From: Cytophagales bacterium
Lineage (GTDB): Bacteria > Bacteroidota > Bacteroidia > Cytophagales > Spirosomataceae
Assembly: GCA_013205605.1 (NCBI GenBank)
Contig: JABMMK010000253.1
Location: 1-14,975, forward strand
Reading direction: 5' to 3'
Length of the DNA: 14,975 nucleotides
Shown piece by piece: positions 1 to 6,973 of this stretch. The notes beneath the pieces were generated by a model, which did not search any database, was not told the DNA's origin, and saw nothing but the letters and a program-made list of their open reading frames with translations. Position numbers and translations under genes: made by a program. Numbering within the stretch: position 1 is the first letter of the stretch; each line of letters begins with the position of its first letter.

Positions 1-92
1 CCAAACGTCGCAACCAAAAATTAGACGCGAGGTATCGCATCTATTTTACACATATTCATATGACAGTTTTGATGCCCAAACGTCGCAACCAG

Positions 93-122
93 AAATTAGA
101 CGCGAGGTATCGCGTCTAATTT
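93..122. repeat. Perfect 13-bp palindrome in the second repeat unit
   Basis: Arms at 93-105 and 110-122 are exact reverse complements, from AAATTAGACGCGA to TCGCGTCTAATTT, around a GGTA loop. In the A-type units (1 and 3) the same arms carry two mismatches, so only the B-type unit is perfect. The structure can form on either strand as DNA cruciform or RNA hairpin. No transposase is visible nearby; REP-like elements are usually moved by a transposase encoded elsewhere. Confidence 0.85.
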
Positions 123-247
123 ACACATATTCAAATGACAGTTTTGATGTCCAAACGTCGCAACCAAAAATTAGACGCGAGGTATCGCATCTATTTTACA
201 CATATTCAAATGACAGTTTTGATGCCCAAACGTCGCAACCAGAAATT

Positions 248-267
248 AGACGCGAAGTATCGCGTCT
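248..267. repeat. Hairpin 13 bp beyond the SDR stop codon, possible transcript end
   Basis: The fourth unit keeps an 8-bp perfect stem (248-255 with 260-267) around AGTA. It is the first structure met by transcripts of the minus-strand SDR gene, whose stop codon is at 281-283. On that strand the stem is followed only by a short AATTT stretch, so it is a weak candidate for intrinsic termination; it may instead protect the 3' end of the mRNA. Confidence 0.45.
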
Positions 268-280
268 CTACAGAATTTAC

Positions 281-1033
281 CTAATAAGTTGCTCTTCCCC
301 CCGAAATATCAAACAAAAACCCTGTCGTAAACGTACATTCTGCTGAAACGATCCAAGCCGATATCTTAGCCACCTCATCGATTTCCCCCAGTCTTCCCAT
401 GGGAATTTTGGCCACCATATATTCCAATTGCCTAGGGTCGGTATCCGCGTTCATGGCGGTTTTAATCACCGCCGGAGCAAGTCCATTGATCGTAATGCCA
501 GCAGTGGCATATTCTTTTCCAATAGATTTGACGATGCCAATAACCGCTGCTTTGGAGGCCGAATAGCCAATCATTCCTGGATTACCTTCTTTCCCAGCCA
601 TGGACGCAATCAACAAAATTCGTCCATAGCCGAAAGGTTCCATCGCCTTCACAGCGTATTTAGTCATCAAAAAGGTACCTCGTTGGTTTACCTGATACAA
701 TCGATCAAAATCCTCTGTGGAATAATCCGTTATTTTGGTACTAGTTGGCCCCACGATACCGGCACAATTGACCATGATGTGTATTTGGCCATATTTTTTG
801 CCAACTTCCTCATAGGCTGAAACGATGCTTTGCTCTGAAGTGACATCGGCGACAATGGTCATGACTTCGTGGCCGGCCAAATTGAATTCGCTTTCTGTTT
901 GCTCTAATTTGGATGGGTTGCTATCGAGTAATACTACTTTTCCTCCTTCTGAAGCTATTAATTCAGCTATTCCTTTCCCTAAGCCATCTGCTCCGCCACT
1001 GATTAATGCCAACTGATTTGTAAATCTTGCCAT
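281..1033 (-). CDS. SDR family NAD(P)-dependent oxidoreductase
   Basis: Classical short-chain dehydrogenase of 250 residues, the usual length for the family. Visible signatures are the cofactor loop SGGADGLG at 12-19 (Ser replaces the usual Thr), an acidic Asp37 after the second strand that favours NAD over NADP, NCAG at 89-92, and the catalytic set Asn116, Ser144, Tyr157 and Lys161 (YSASK). There is no signal peptide, so it is cytosolic. It starts with ATG at 1033 and is divergent from the GntP permease gene, with 97 bp between the start codons. That suggests coordinated expression and a substrate related to a sugar acid or polyol. The exact substrate cannot be read; 3-oxoacyl-ACP reductase-like paralogues and ketodeoxy-sugar-acid dehydrogenases share the same motifs. 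Its 3' end abuts the 75-bp repeat array. Confidence 0.93.
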   Translation of the reverse strand: MARFTNQLALISGGADGLGKGIAELIASEGGKVVLLDSNPSKLEQTESEFNLAGHEVMTIVADVTSEQSIVSAYEEVGKKYGQIHIMVNCAGIVGPTSTKITDYSTEDFDRLYQVNQRGTFLMTKYAVKAMEPFGYGRILLIASMAGKEGNPGMIGYSASKAAVIGIVKSIGKEYATAGITINGLAPAVIKTAMNADTDPRQLEYMVAKIPMGRLGEIDEVAKISAWIVSAECTFTTGFLFDISGGRATY

Positions 1034-1045
1034 GTTTGCTATTTG

Positions 1046-1079
1046 TTTGAAAATAAAATCCTAACATAGAACAATTTTG
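1046..1079 (+). promoter_or_regulatory. Candidate Bacteroidota-type promoter of the GntP gene
   Basis: TTTG at 1046-1049 is followed after 22 bp by CAATTTTG at 1072-1079, one mismatch from the Bacteroidota -7 consensus TAnnTTTG. This places transcription start near 1085-1090 and gives a leader of about 40 bases before the ATG at 1131. The assignment rests on consensus matching in an AT-rich region and could be chance. Confidence 0.4.
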
Positions 1080-1130
1080 TGAAATTTTAATACTTAATTG
1101 GAATACTTTTTCACCAAAAACCTATTTAAT

Positions 1131-2459
1131 ATGATAACCCTTTTAATCACCCTATTATCTCTTGGGGTAATTTTAGTAGCCATATCAAAATTTGACATTC
1201 ATCCATTTTTAGCTCTTTTCATTGGTGCCATTGGTTTTGGTATTTGTGTCGGAATGCCCACAGACCTTATTTTAAAATCAATCAAGGATGGTTTCGGTGG
1301 AGTTTTAGGCAGTATCGGCCTTTTGATTTTATTAGGGGTAACCATCGGTACTTTCCTCGAAAAAACAGGAGGCGCCATGGTCCTTGCCCAAAAAGTCCTT
1401 TCATGGATTGGCGAAAAATCCATCATGCTAGCCATGATGCTGAGCGGCTGGATCCTTTCCATTCCCGTGTTTGGCGATAGTACTTTTATCATGATGAATC
1501 CCATTAGTAAGTCTCTTTCATTTAAAGGAAAAGTGCCTTATGCGGCAACCACCGTAGCTTTGGCTTTAGGTGCAACGGCAAGTCATTCACTCGTTCCACC
1601 TACTCCTGGTCCAATTGCCGCTGCAGGGATTATTAACGCCGATTTAGGCATGGTTATTTTTTGGGGCATCGTAGTCAGTCTCATCAGTTTAATACCCTGC
1701 TATTATTTTGTGAAAAAATACGTCACTAAAATAGAACTTGAACCCAAATTTGCCGAAGGCGAACAACAAGAAACCAGCGGAAAAAAACCATCTGCTTTCA
1801 AATCATTTTTACCCATTATTTTTCCACTTTTACTCATTATTTTAGCTTCAGTGGCCTCTTATCCCTCTAAGCCATTGGGCGAAAATCAATTGACCGACAT
1901 CATCCTTTTCTTAGGAACTCCCATCATTGCCCTGTTAATAGGCGCTTTTTTATCCTTTACCCTTCCTGAAAAATTTGATCGCCAAGTGCTTTCTTCGACG
2001 GGCTGGATCGGTGATTCTTTAGTGATCGCCGCCCCCGTGATTTTGATTACAGGTGCTGGAGGGATTTTTGGAAAAATGCTTCAAAATTCAGGGATTGCTG
2101 ATATTGTGACTTCAAATATGAGCACGGCCAACTGGGGAATTTTTCTACCCTTTATCATTGCCTTTTTTCTGAAAACAGCTCAAGGATCATCGACGGTCGC
2201 GATGATTACAACAGCTTCCATCATTGCTCCCATCTTAGGGACTTTAGGACTTGACTCAGAATCGATGCGGGTATTTGCCGTTTTGGCGATAGGGGCAGGT
2301 GCGATTGCTATTTCGCATGCCAACGATAGTTTTTTCTGGGCTGTAACTCAATTATCTGGTTTGACGATCAAAGAAGGAAATAAATCTCATAGCGTCGGTA
2401 CAGTCATCATGGCTTTCACTTCTATTTTAGCCATTTATTTGTTGACATTTATCGCCTAA
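1131..2459 (+). CDS. GntP family permease (gluconate or related aldonate:H+ symporter)
   Basis: Inner-membrane transporter of 442 residues, the normal GntP-family length, hydrophobic throughout with about 12 likely membrane segments and a hydrophilic loop near 200-225. Family hallmarks are clear: GDSTFIMMNP (115-124), ALGATASHSLVPPTPGP (145-161), the hairpin KTAQGSSTVAMITTASII (348-365) and SHANDSFFWAV (395-405). The frame is open from a TTG at 1098, but the ATG at 1131 starts directly in the first hydrophobic segment as in homologues, so I chose it. No Shine-Dalgarno is seen, as expected for Bacteroidota. The divergent SDR gene and the convergent gluconate-5-dehydrogenase-like SDR gene suggest that it imports a sugar acid. 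GntP paralogues also carry gluconate, idonate, fructuronate or glycerate, so the substrate is open. Confidence 0.94.
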   Translation: MITLLITLLSLGVILVAISKFDIHPFLALFIGAIGFGICVGMPTDLILKSIKDGFGGVLGSIGLLILLGVTIGTFLEKTGGAMVLAQKVLSWIGEKSIMLAMMLSGWILSIPVFGDSTFIMMNPISKSLSFKGKVPYAATTVALALGATASHSLVPPTPGPIAAAGIINADLGMVIFWGIVVSLISLIPCYYFVKKYVTKIELEPKFAEGEQQETSGKKPSAFKSFLPIIFPLLLIILASVASYPSKPLGENQLTDIILFLGTPIIALLIGAFLSFTLPEKFDRQVLSSTGWIGDSLVIAAPVILITGAGGIFGKMLQNSGIADIVTSNMSTANWGIFLPFIIAFFLKTAQGSSTVAMITTASIIAPILGTLGLDSESMRVFAVLAIGAGAIAISHANDSFFWAVTQLSGLTIKEGNKSHSVGTVIMAFTSILAIYLLTFIA

Positions 2460-2468
2460 CATAATTTT

Positions 2469-2505
2469 TAGCCTCCCGAAAAGACATTATCGGGAGGCTA
2501 TTTTT
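2469..2505 (+). terminator. Intrinsic terminator of the GntP gene
   Basis: An 11-bp perfect stem (2469-2479 with 2490-2500, GC-rich core GCCTCCCG) with a 10-base loop is followed by five T at 2501-2505. It starts 9 bp after the permease stop codon. The T-tract overlaps the stop codon (2504-2506) of the convergent SDR gene. On the minus strand the hairpin begins four bases after that stop but is followed by A residues, so only the plus direction has a proper U-tail; it could still slow or protect the minus transcript. Confidence 0.92.
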
Positions 2506-3301
2506 AACGGGCAGTCCAACCGCCATCCACGGACAACATAGCACCTACCATATAGCTACCAGCGTCACTCGCTAAATAAATGGCGGCTCCTTGAATTTCT
2601 TTTAACTCAGCCCAACGGCCCAATGCCGTGGCACCTACCACAAATTTCAAACCCTCCTCCGTATCAGCAATCGGTAAATTCATTTCCGTTAAAAATGGAC
2701 CTGGGCAAATAGCATTGACATTGATATTAAAGGGCGCCATTTCTAAGGATAATGCCCGAGTCATTTGGACCACCGCTCCTTTACTCGACGTATAAGGCGT
2801 GCGATTTGACAATCCAATGAGTCCTAATGCACTCGCTAAATTAATGATGCTTCCCCTTTTTCCCTTTTTCATGTAAGGAATCACCGCCCGAGAACTTAAC
2901 CAGGTCCCCGTCACGTTAACATCCATCACTTGCTTGAAATCTTCGAGCGATAACTCATCGATCGCCCCTCGGATATTTATTCCCGCACTATTGATTAAAA
3001 TATCTATTCGTCCCCATTGTTTAAAAGCAAATACCGCCATCGCTTCAGTTTCGGCTTGTTGGGTTACATCCGCTTGGAAAAAAAGGGCATCGACCGGATA
3101 GGTAGTAGCCAATTCTTTTGCCGCATTTTCGCCTTCCTCTTTATTTCGATTCACTAATAAAATATGTGCTCCGGCAGAGGCCAGTCCCGCCGCCATGGCA
3201 AGCCCCAATCCTTTTGATCCACCCGTAATAATGGCTACCCTTCCTGTCAAATCAAATAAATTAATTCCCGGAAATTCTTTCTTGTCTAATCCTACGCTCA
3301 T
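2504..3301 (-). CDS. SDR oxidoreductase, gluconate 5-dehydrogenase / KduD-like
   Basis: Classical SDR enzyme of 265 residues. The cofactor loop TGGSKGLG is at 26-33, NSAG at 104-107, the catalytic residues are Asn129, Ser157, Tyr170 and Lys174 (YTSSK), and the PG turn is at 200-201. Asn51-Arg52 after the second strand points to NADP(H). The N-terminal stretch NLFDLTGRVAIITGG and overall pattern resemble gluconate 5-dehydrogenase and 2-deoxy-D-gluconate 3-dehydrogenase, enzymes that interconvert ketogluconates and gluconate-type acids. No signal peptide, hence cytosolic. It is the last gene of the five-gene minus-strand operon, 13 bp after the TIM-barrel gene, and converges on the GntP permease gene. 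This supports a role in a sugar-acid branch. The fine specificity is a family-based guess. Confidence 0.92.
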   Translation of the reverse strand: MSVGLDKKEFPGINLFDLTGRVAIITGGSKGLGLAMAAGLASAGAHILLVNRNKEEGENAAKELATTYPVDALFFQADVTQQAETEAMAVFAFKQWGRIDILINSAGINIRGAIDELSLEDFKQVMDVNVTGTWLSSRAVIPYMKKGKRGSIINLASALGLIGLSNRTPYTSSKGAVVQMTRALSLEMAPFNINVNAICPGPFLTEMNLPIADTEEGLKFVVGATALGRWAELKEIQGAAIYLASDAGSYMVGAMLSVDGGWTAR

Positions 3302-3314
3302 TTTTATGTTATAT

Positions 3315-4427
3315 TTATCCTAGTCCTAATTTACTTTTACTATACTGTAAGCAATCCACGATGTTTTTTTCTTCAAAAGCTAAAGCCTGCTCTCCGGTCA
3401 ATTGGCTCGTGGATGGTAATTTACCCTCAAATTTTCTCTCCCTCACCATGCCTAAGGTTTTGGCTAAAGCAGATGATGAAATATCACCCATGGTCTCATA
3501 ATAGGCCGCATCCAAACAAGGTATTTTTAAGGGATCTCGAGTGATCATTTCCAAGTTAAACGTAATCGACGGATTTAATTTTTTGCACAAAGCTACAGCA
3601 GCAGGCAAATCGACGATTCCCTGACCCAAAGGAACCTCCGAAAGTAAAAACCCTTTTTCATATTCTTGGACCCCCATATCTTTTACGTGCGTAGAGAATG
3701 AATAAGGGGCTAAAGTTTTAATAACCTCCATGGGATTTTCTAAAAGCGATATATTATTTCCAAAATCCAAAGTAACACCCACCCATTCACTTTGAATCAG
3801 TTTGATGAGTTCTACCATTTCTTCAGCCCTAAAATCCTTGTGATTTTCTACCGCTAATTTAATTTTATGTTTCCTGACAATCGGCTCGGCTAAACGCAAA
3901 GATTGAATGGCGATCGACTTAAAATGTTGGAATTCAGCTTGCGAATGAAAATTTTCATAGCGCCTGCCAGATAAACAAACCGTTCTTAAGATCTTGGCTC
4001 CCGCCTCTTTTGCATATACTAATTGGGCTTCAAACCTGGCCAAATCGGCCTCATTCTTAGGTAAACCTATGCTCCCTTCCATGTATAAACCCAGTTTTTC
4101 TCTTTCATCCCGCATTTTTTTAGTAAAATCATCGGTCCAATCATTCAAGGTTACTTGAATTCCACCGGCACCTATTTCCTTGCAATGCCTTAAAAGCTGC
4201 AAGGCATTAGTGAAACTGGGGTAATTATCGCTCGCCGTTTTAGAATTCCAACGAGCCCAATACGAATGAACCACAACGCCCATGGCAGGACCTTCGATGG
4301 GTTTGATGGTTTCTCCGTTTGCCCCATAAATACCTAATGCCGCTCCCCCAATGCCTAATCCCAAACCTCGCAAAAACTTTCTGCGGTCAATCTCTTGCTC
4401 AATCATTAGTTCTTTCTTGTCCATCAT
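3315..4427 (-). CDS. Tat-exported sugar phosphate isomerase/epimerase-like TIM barrel protein
   Basis: This 370-residue protein has a twin-arginine signal (DRRKFL at 14-19, then a Gly/Ala-rich hydrophobic stretch to about 35), so it probably acts folded in the periplasm. The body is an AP-endonuclease-2/xylose-isomerase-like TIM barrel. Likely divalent-metal ligands are Glu194 (AVENHKD), Asp221 (TLDFGN), His247 (STHVKD) and Glu293 (FNLEM). Family members act as sugar or cyclitol epimerases, isomerases or dehydratases, and relatives paired with Gfo/Idh proteins act on 3-keto-glycosides. It begins 8 bp after the heme-protein gene and ends 13 bp before the SDR gene. Starts at Met1, Met2 or Met8 are all possible; each keeps the Tat motif. 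The reaction is not determined by the sequence. Confidence 0.9.
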   Translation of the reverse strand: MMDKKELMIEQEIDRRKFLRGLGLGIGGAALGIYGANGETIKPIEGPAMGVVVHSYWARWNSKTASDNYPSFTNALQLLRHCKEIGAGGIQVTLNDWTDDFTKKMRDEREKLGLYMEGSIGLPKNEADLARFEAQLVYAKEAGAKILRTVCLSGRRYENFHSQAEFQHFKSIAIQSLRLAEPIVRKHKIKLAVENHKDFRAEEMVELIKLIQSEWVGVTLDFGNNISLLENPMEVIKTLAPYSFSTHVKDMGVQEYEKGFLLSEVPLGQGIVDLPAAVALCKKLNPSITFNLEMITRDPLKIPCLDAAYYETMGDISSSALAKTLGMVRERKFEGKLPSTSQLTGEQALAFEEKNIVDCLQYSKSKLGLG

Positions 4428-4435
4428 TCATCAGA

Positions 4436-6955
4436 TTAATTAGGTTTCTTTAGACTCTCAACGTATCTCTTTATTTCACTCGTTTTCCAAGGATACACTC
4501 GCCCTTGCGAAGCATTTCTGGTGGAAAAAATAAATCGACTCGCTACAGGCTCCGCTTGATTTCCCCACTCATTTCGAATGTAAGTTAAAATAGAGGCTAT
4601 ATCCGAATCTCCCATGGTGGAATGTGCAGGCATGATAGGCAAGATCGTTGGCGCATCATATTTTTTTCCAGCCACCACCATCGGACCTTCCATCCCATGC
4701 AATACAATCAGCGATAGGGTAGTGGCATCCCCCAAAACCCACTCAGAAGCCTTTAATGGCGGCGCAAATCGGTTGATCCCCTTGCCATCCACCCCGTGGC
4801 AACCTGAACAAGTAGCCAAATATTTTTGTCGGCCCTCCGCAAATTGTATTAAGGACTTTTCATCCAAATAGGTTTTTGAATCCTTCTGGCTAATACTAGT
4901 TTTCTGAGGCCAATGAAACATGTTTTCCAACATGGCCCATTTATTCTCATCCAAAATTTTATTTTTCTCTTTGAAAATTTCAGGCATCGCCGCCAATTGG
5001 ATAGGTTTAAGGTCTTTTCGATTGGGTGCTTGAATCGCCAGCGAGGTCAAAAGGACTTTTTCCTTCCATGTCATAGGCCCTTTCCCTTTCAAATCCACGA
5101 GCGCCAAAACAGCTTTTATTTCACTTTCTTTTCCTTTTTTTACAACAGCAGAAGTGATCATTTCCAGCATAATTTCTTTGTCGGCCGTAGCTGCGACCCA
5201 ACTATTCAATGAAATCAAATAGCTGAGAAATTCATATTCTCGATTCCATAAACTACTCATGACCGCATCCCTCAAAAGGCCCGAGTGTATGTGTTGGCCC
5301 AACAATATCCCCAATAATTTAGATTGAATATTAGGACTTGCCATTTGAACACTGAGGGCTAATTGGACTGCCTCAGTGGGTTTAGCCCGCTGCGCGATGG
5401 CCAATAGTTTTTCGTCTAATATGGCAGTGGGCCTATTGGGTTTTAGGCTTAGCAACCTCAAGGCATTGTTTTTAATCAGGCTATTCTCATCTGAAATCAA
5501 TGAGCTTAGAAATTCTGTATCAGCCGCTTGCAGTCCATCCAATGTCCACAAGGCATGTAAACGGCCTAAAGTGTACGCATTTTTTTTGACTGCTTTTTTC
5601 AGCTCAGGGATCAGCGATTTGTCCTGACTTTCAATAAGAAGCCTTTGAGCCATATCCCGATAAAAACCATCTGGATGGCTTAAATGTGAAATCAATGCTG
5701 GACCACTGGCTTGCTGTAAAGCTTGGACTTTTCTACCTTTTTTACCCTTTGGGACAATGCGCCAAATTCTTCCCATGTGAATAGGCGCGTCCAATTTTCT
5801 TTTAAGATTTTGTTCTTTTAGATAGGGGGTCATATAGGAACCATGCTGAATGATTCCGTGGTACATATCCGCTATATATAACGCGCCATCAGGTCCCAAA
5901 GCCATTTGGGTCGGCCTGAAACGCTCGTCAGTAGAGGCTAAAAATTCGCGTTGGGGATTTGGGTCATAGGCCTTTAAAATCCCATTTTTTTCAGTAACTA
6001 CATTTCGCTTGATTAAATTCCCTGCCGGTTCACATACCAACGCATTGCCATAATATGGCTTGGGAAATAGCGTACTTCTTAAAACCAAGGGCGAGCAAGC
6101 AGCCGTAAATTCCATGAGCCGACCTTTCTTGTCCAAAGTGCCCTCGATGTATCCTCGATTGATGGCTGGATTTGACCTTATTGGAAAAATTCTTCGATCG
6201 GTGGTTAAGCCATGATCAATCCCGGAACTAATGCTGTGATTTTTATTTCTTGTAATGCTATTGGCCGGTACTAAATCGGCATGCAATTGCGACCAATTAT
6301 AATTATAAAATAACCTTCCTTGGTCATCATGACTCATGCCCCATTGGCCCCTAAATTCAGTACTATCTCGCTGCCATTTTCCTTCCATGAGGCGATACCG
6401 AAGCCTCGATTTTACATTGTAATACCAATTGTCCAAATTTAAAAGAAGGCCATTATCCGAATGTTCCGGCGCTCCATTTTTTGCATAGGTTGAATCTAAC
6501 AGAACTTTTGTATCGGCCTTTAAGTCTCCGTTGGTGTCTTGTGTCAACCAAAGTGCTTTGTTTTCAGAAATTAATGCCCCTCCTTTAATGAGCCCTAGGG
6601 CCCTAGGAAGAATTAAACCATCTAAATAAATCGTGCTTTTGTCCATAACCCCATCCCCATCTTCATCTTCTAAAATCGAAATCCTGCCAGATTTTTCAAC
6701 CTCTCCTTTGCCGGCAATATCCGGCATAAATCCGCGCATTTCTACGACCCATAGCCTTCCGTCTCCATCAAAGCTCATGGCCACCGGTTCTTGGACCATG
6801 GGCTCTGAGGCGACTAATTCTATCGTAAATCCAGGCTCTATTTTAAACGTTGATTTTTCCTGAGCGGGCGTTCTCACGGGAGATATATCCCATTCAGAGC
6901 TCCTTGGGCTTTGAGCACAACATAAAATAAATACCAGGAGCAGGGTTACCCTCAT
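4436..6955 (-). CDS. PVC-type heme-binding protein: propeller-like dehydrogenase domain, HEAT-like repeats, cytochrome c
   Basis: Secreted protein of 839 residues with an N-terminal signal (hydrophobic 4-12; a lipoprotein cysteine at 12 or 13 is possible but atypical). Residues about 35-400 match the glucose/sorbosone-dehydrogenase-like N-terminal domain of the Pirellula/Verrucomicrobium family, with EF-hand-like Asp-rich loops DEDGDGVMD (97-105) and DTNGDLKAD (140-148) and an LYIADMYHG blade. Residues about 410-680 are Leu/Ala-rich helical repeats of HEAT type. A class I cytochrome c domain follows, with CSGCH at 716-720 and probable distal Met775 (PIMPAH). The protein likely oxidises a sugar-like substrate or relays electrons from its periplasmic partners to the respiratory chain. 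It sits 18 bp after the Gfo/Idh gene and 8 bp before the TIM-barrel gene. The domain order is the standard one for this family; the substrate is unknown. Confidence 0.92.
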   Translation of the reverse strand: MRVTLLLVFILCCAQSPRSSEWDISPVRTPAQEKSTFKIEPGFTIELVASEPMVQEPVAMSFDGDGRLWVVEMRGFMPDIAGKGEVEKSGRISILEDEDGDGVMDKSTIYLDGLILPRALGLIKGGALISENKALWLTQDTNGDLKADTKVLLDSTYAKNGAPEHSDNGLLLNLDNWYYNVKSRLRYRLMEGKWQRDSTEFRGQWGMSHDDQGRLFYNYNWSQLHADLVPANSITRNKNHSISSGIDHGLTTDRRIFPIRSNPAINRGYIEGTLDKKGRLMEFTAACSPLVLRSTLFPKPYYGNALVCEPAGNLIKRNVVTEKNGILKAYDPNPQREFLASTDERFRPTQMALGPDGALYIADMYHGIIQHGSYMTPYLKEQNLKRKLDAPIHMGRIWRIVPKGKKGRKVQALQQASGPALISHLSHPDGFYRDMAQRLLIESQDKSLIPELKKAVKKNAYTLGRLHALWTLDGLQAADTEFLSSLISDENSLIKNNALRLLSLKPNRPTAILDEKLLAIAQRAKPTEAVQLALSVQMASPNIQSKLLGILLGQHIHSGLLRDAVMSSLWNREYEFLSYLISLNSWVAATADKEIMLEMITSAVVKKGKESEIKAVLALVDLKGKGPMTWKEKVLLTSLAIQAPNRKDLKPIQLAAMPEIFKEKNKILDENKWAMLENMFHWPQKTSISQKDSKTYLDEKSLIQFAEGRQKYLATCSGCHGVDGKGINRFAPPLKASEWVLGDATTLSLIVLHGMEGPMVVAGKKYDAPTILPIMPAHSTMGDSDIASILTYIRNEWGNQAEPVASRFIFSTRNASQGRVYPWKTSEIKRYVESLKKPN

Positions 6956-6973
6956 GTTAAAATCTAAATTTGT

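Larger units (their letters stand above)
1..268. repeat. 75-bp tandem repeat array, alternating A-B-A-B units, cut by the left window edge
   Basis: Four copies start at 1, 76, 151 and 226 with an exact 75-bp period; the last copy is recognisable only to about 267. Units 1 and 3 differ at a single base (59 versus 209). Unit 2 differs from unit 1 at five places, and unit 4 follows unit 2 in its K/E-type (base 17) and G (base 39) variants. The array is therefore a 150-bp higher-order repeat, implying duplication of an AB dimer. Each unit carries a palindromic core (arm GACGCGA, loop GGTA or AGTA, arm TCGCRTC). There are no unique spacers, so it is not CRISPR. It lies directly after the stop codon of the minus-strand SDR gene. 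The repeat-unit phase is arbitrary and the array probably continues to the left. The core resembles short REP-like palindromes ending in CGCGTCTCTAC found scattered in Bacteroidota and cyanobacterial genomes (from memory). Confidence 0.93.

Noticed and set aside
1..268. CRISPR array
   Set aside because: The units are directly contiguous 75-bp copies with no unique spacers and no cas genes nearby.
428..820. Plus-strand open frame antisense to the SDR gene
   Set aside because: It is a shadow of the clear SDR coding sequence, with no recognisable motifs; the same holds for the other antisense frames in the window.
1098..1130. Upstream TTG start giving an 11-residue extension of the GntP permease
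   Set aside because: The ATG at 1131 begins directly at the first membrane segment as expected for the family, and the extension overlaps what looks like leader sequence.
2469..2500. Fully bidirectional terminator
   Set aside because: Only the plus strand has a T-tract after the stem; the minus strand has A residues there.
6594..6607. 14-bp palindrome CCTAGGGCCCTAGG
   Set aside because: It lies inside the heme-protein gene and simply encodes Leu-Pro-Arg-Ala-Leu-Gly; there is no sign of a separate function.
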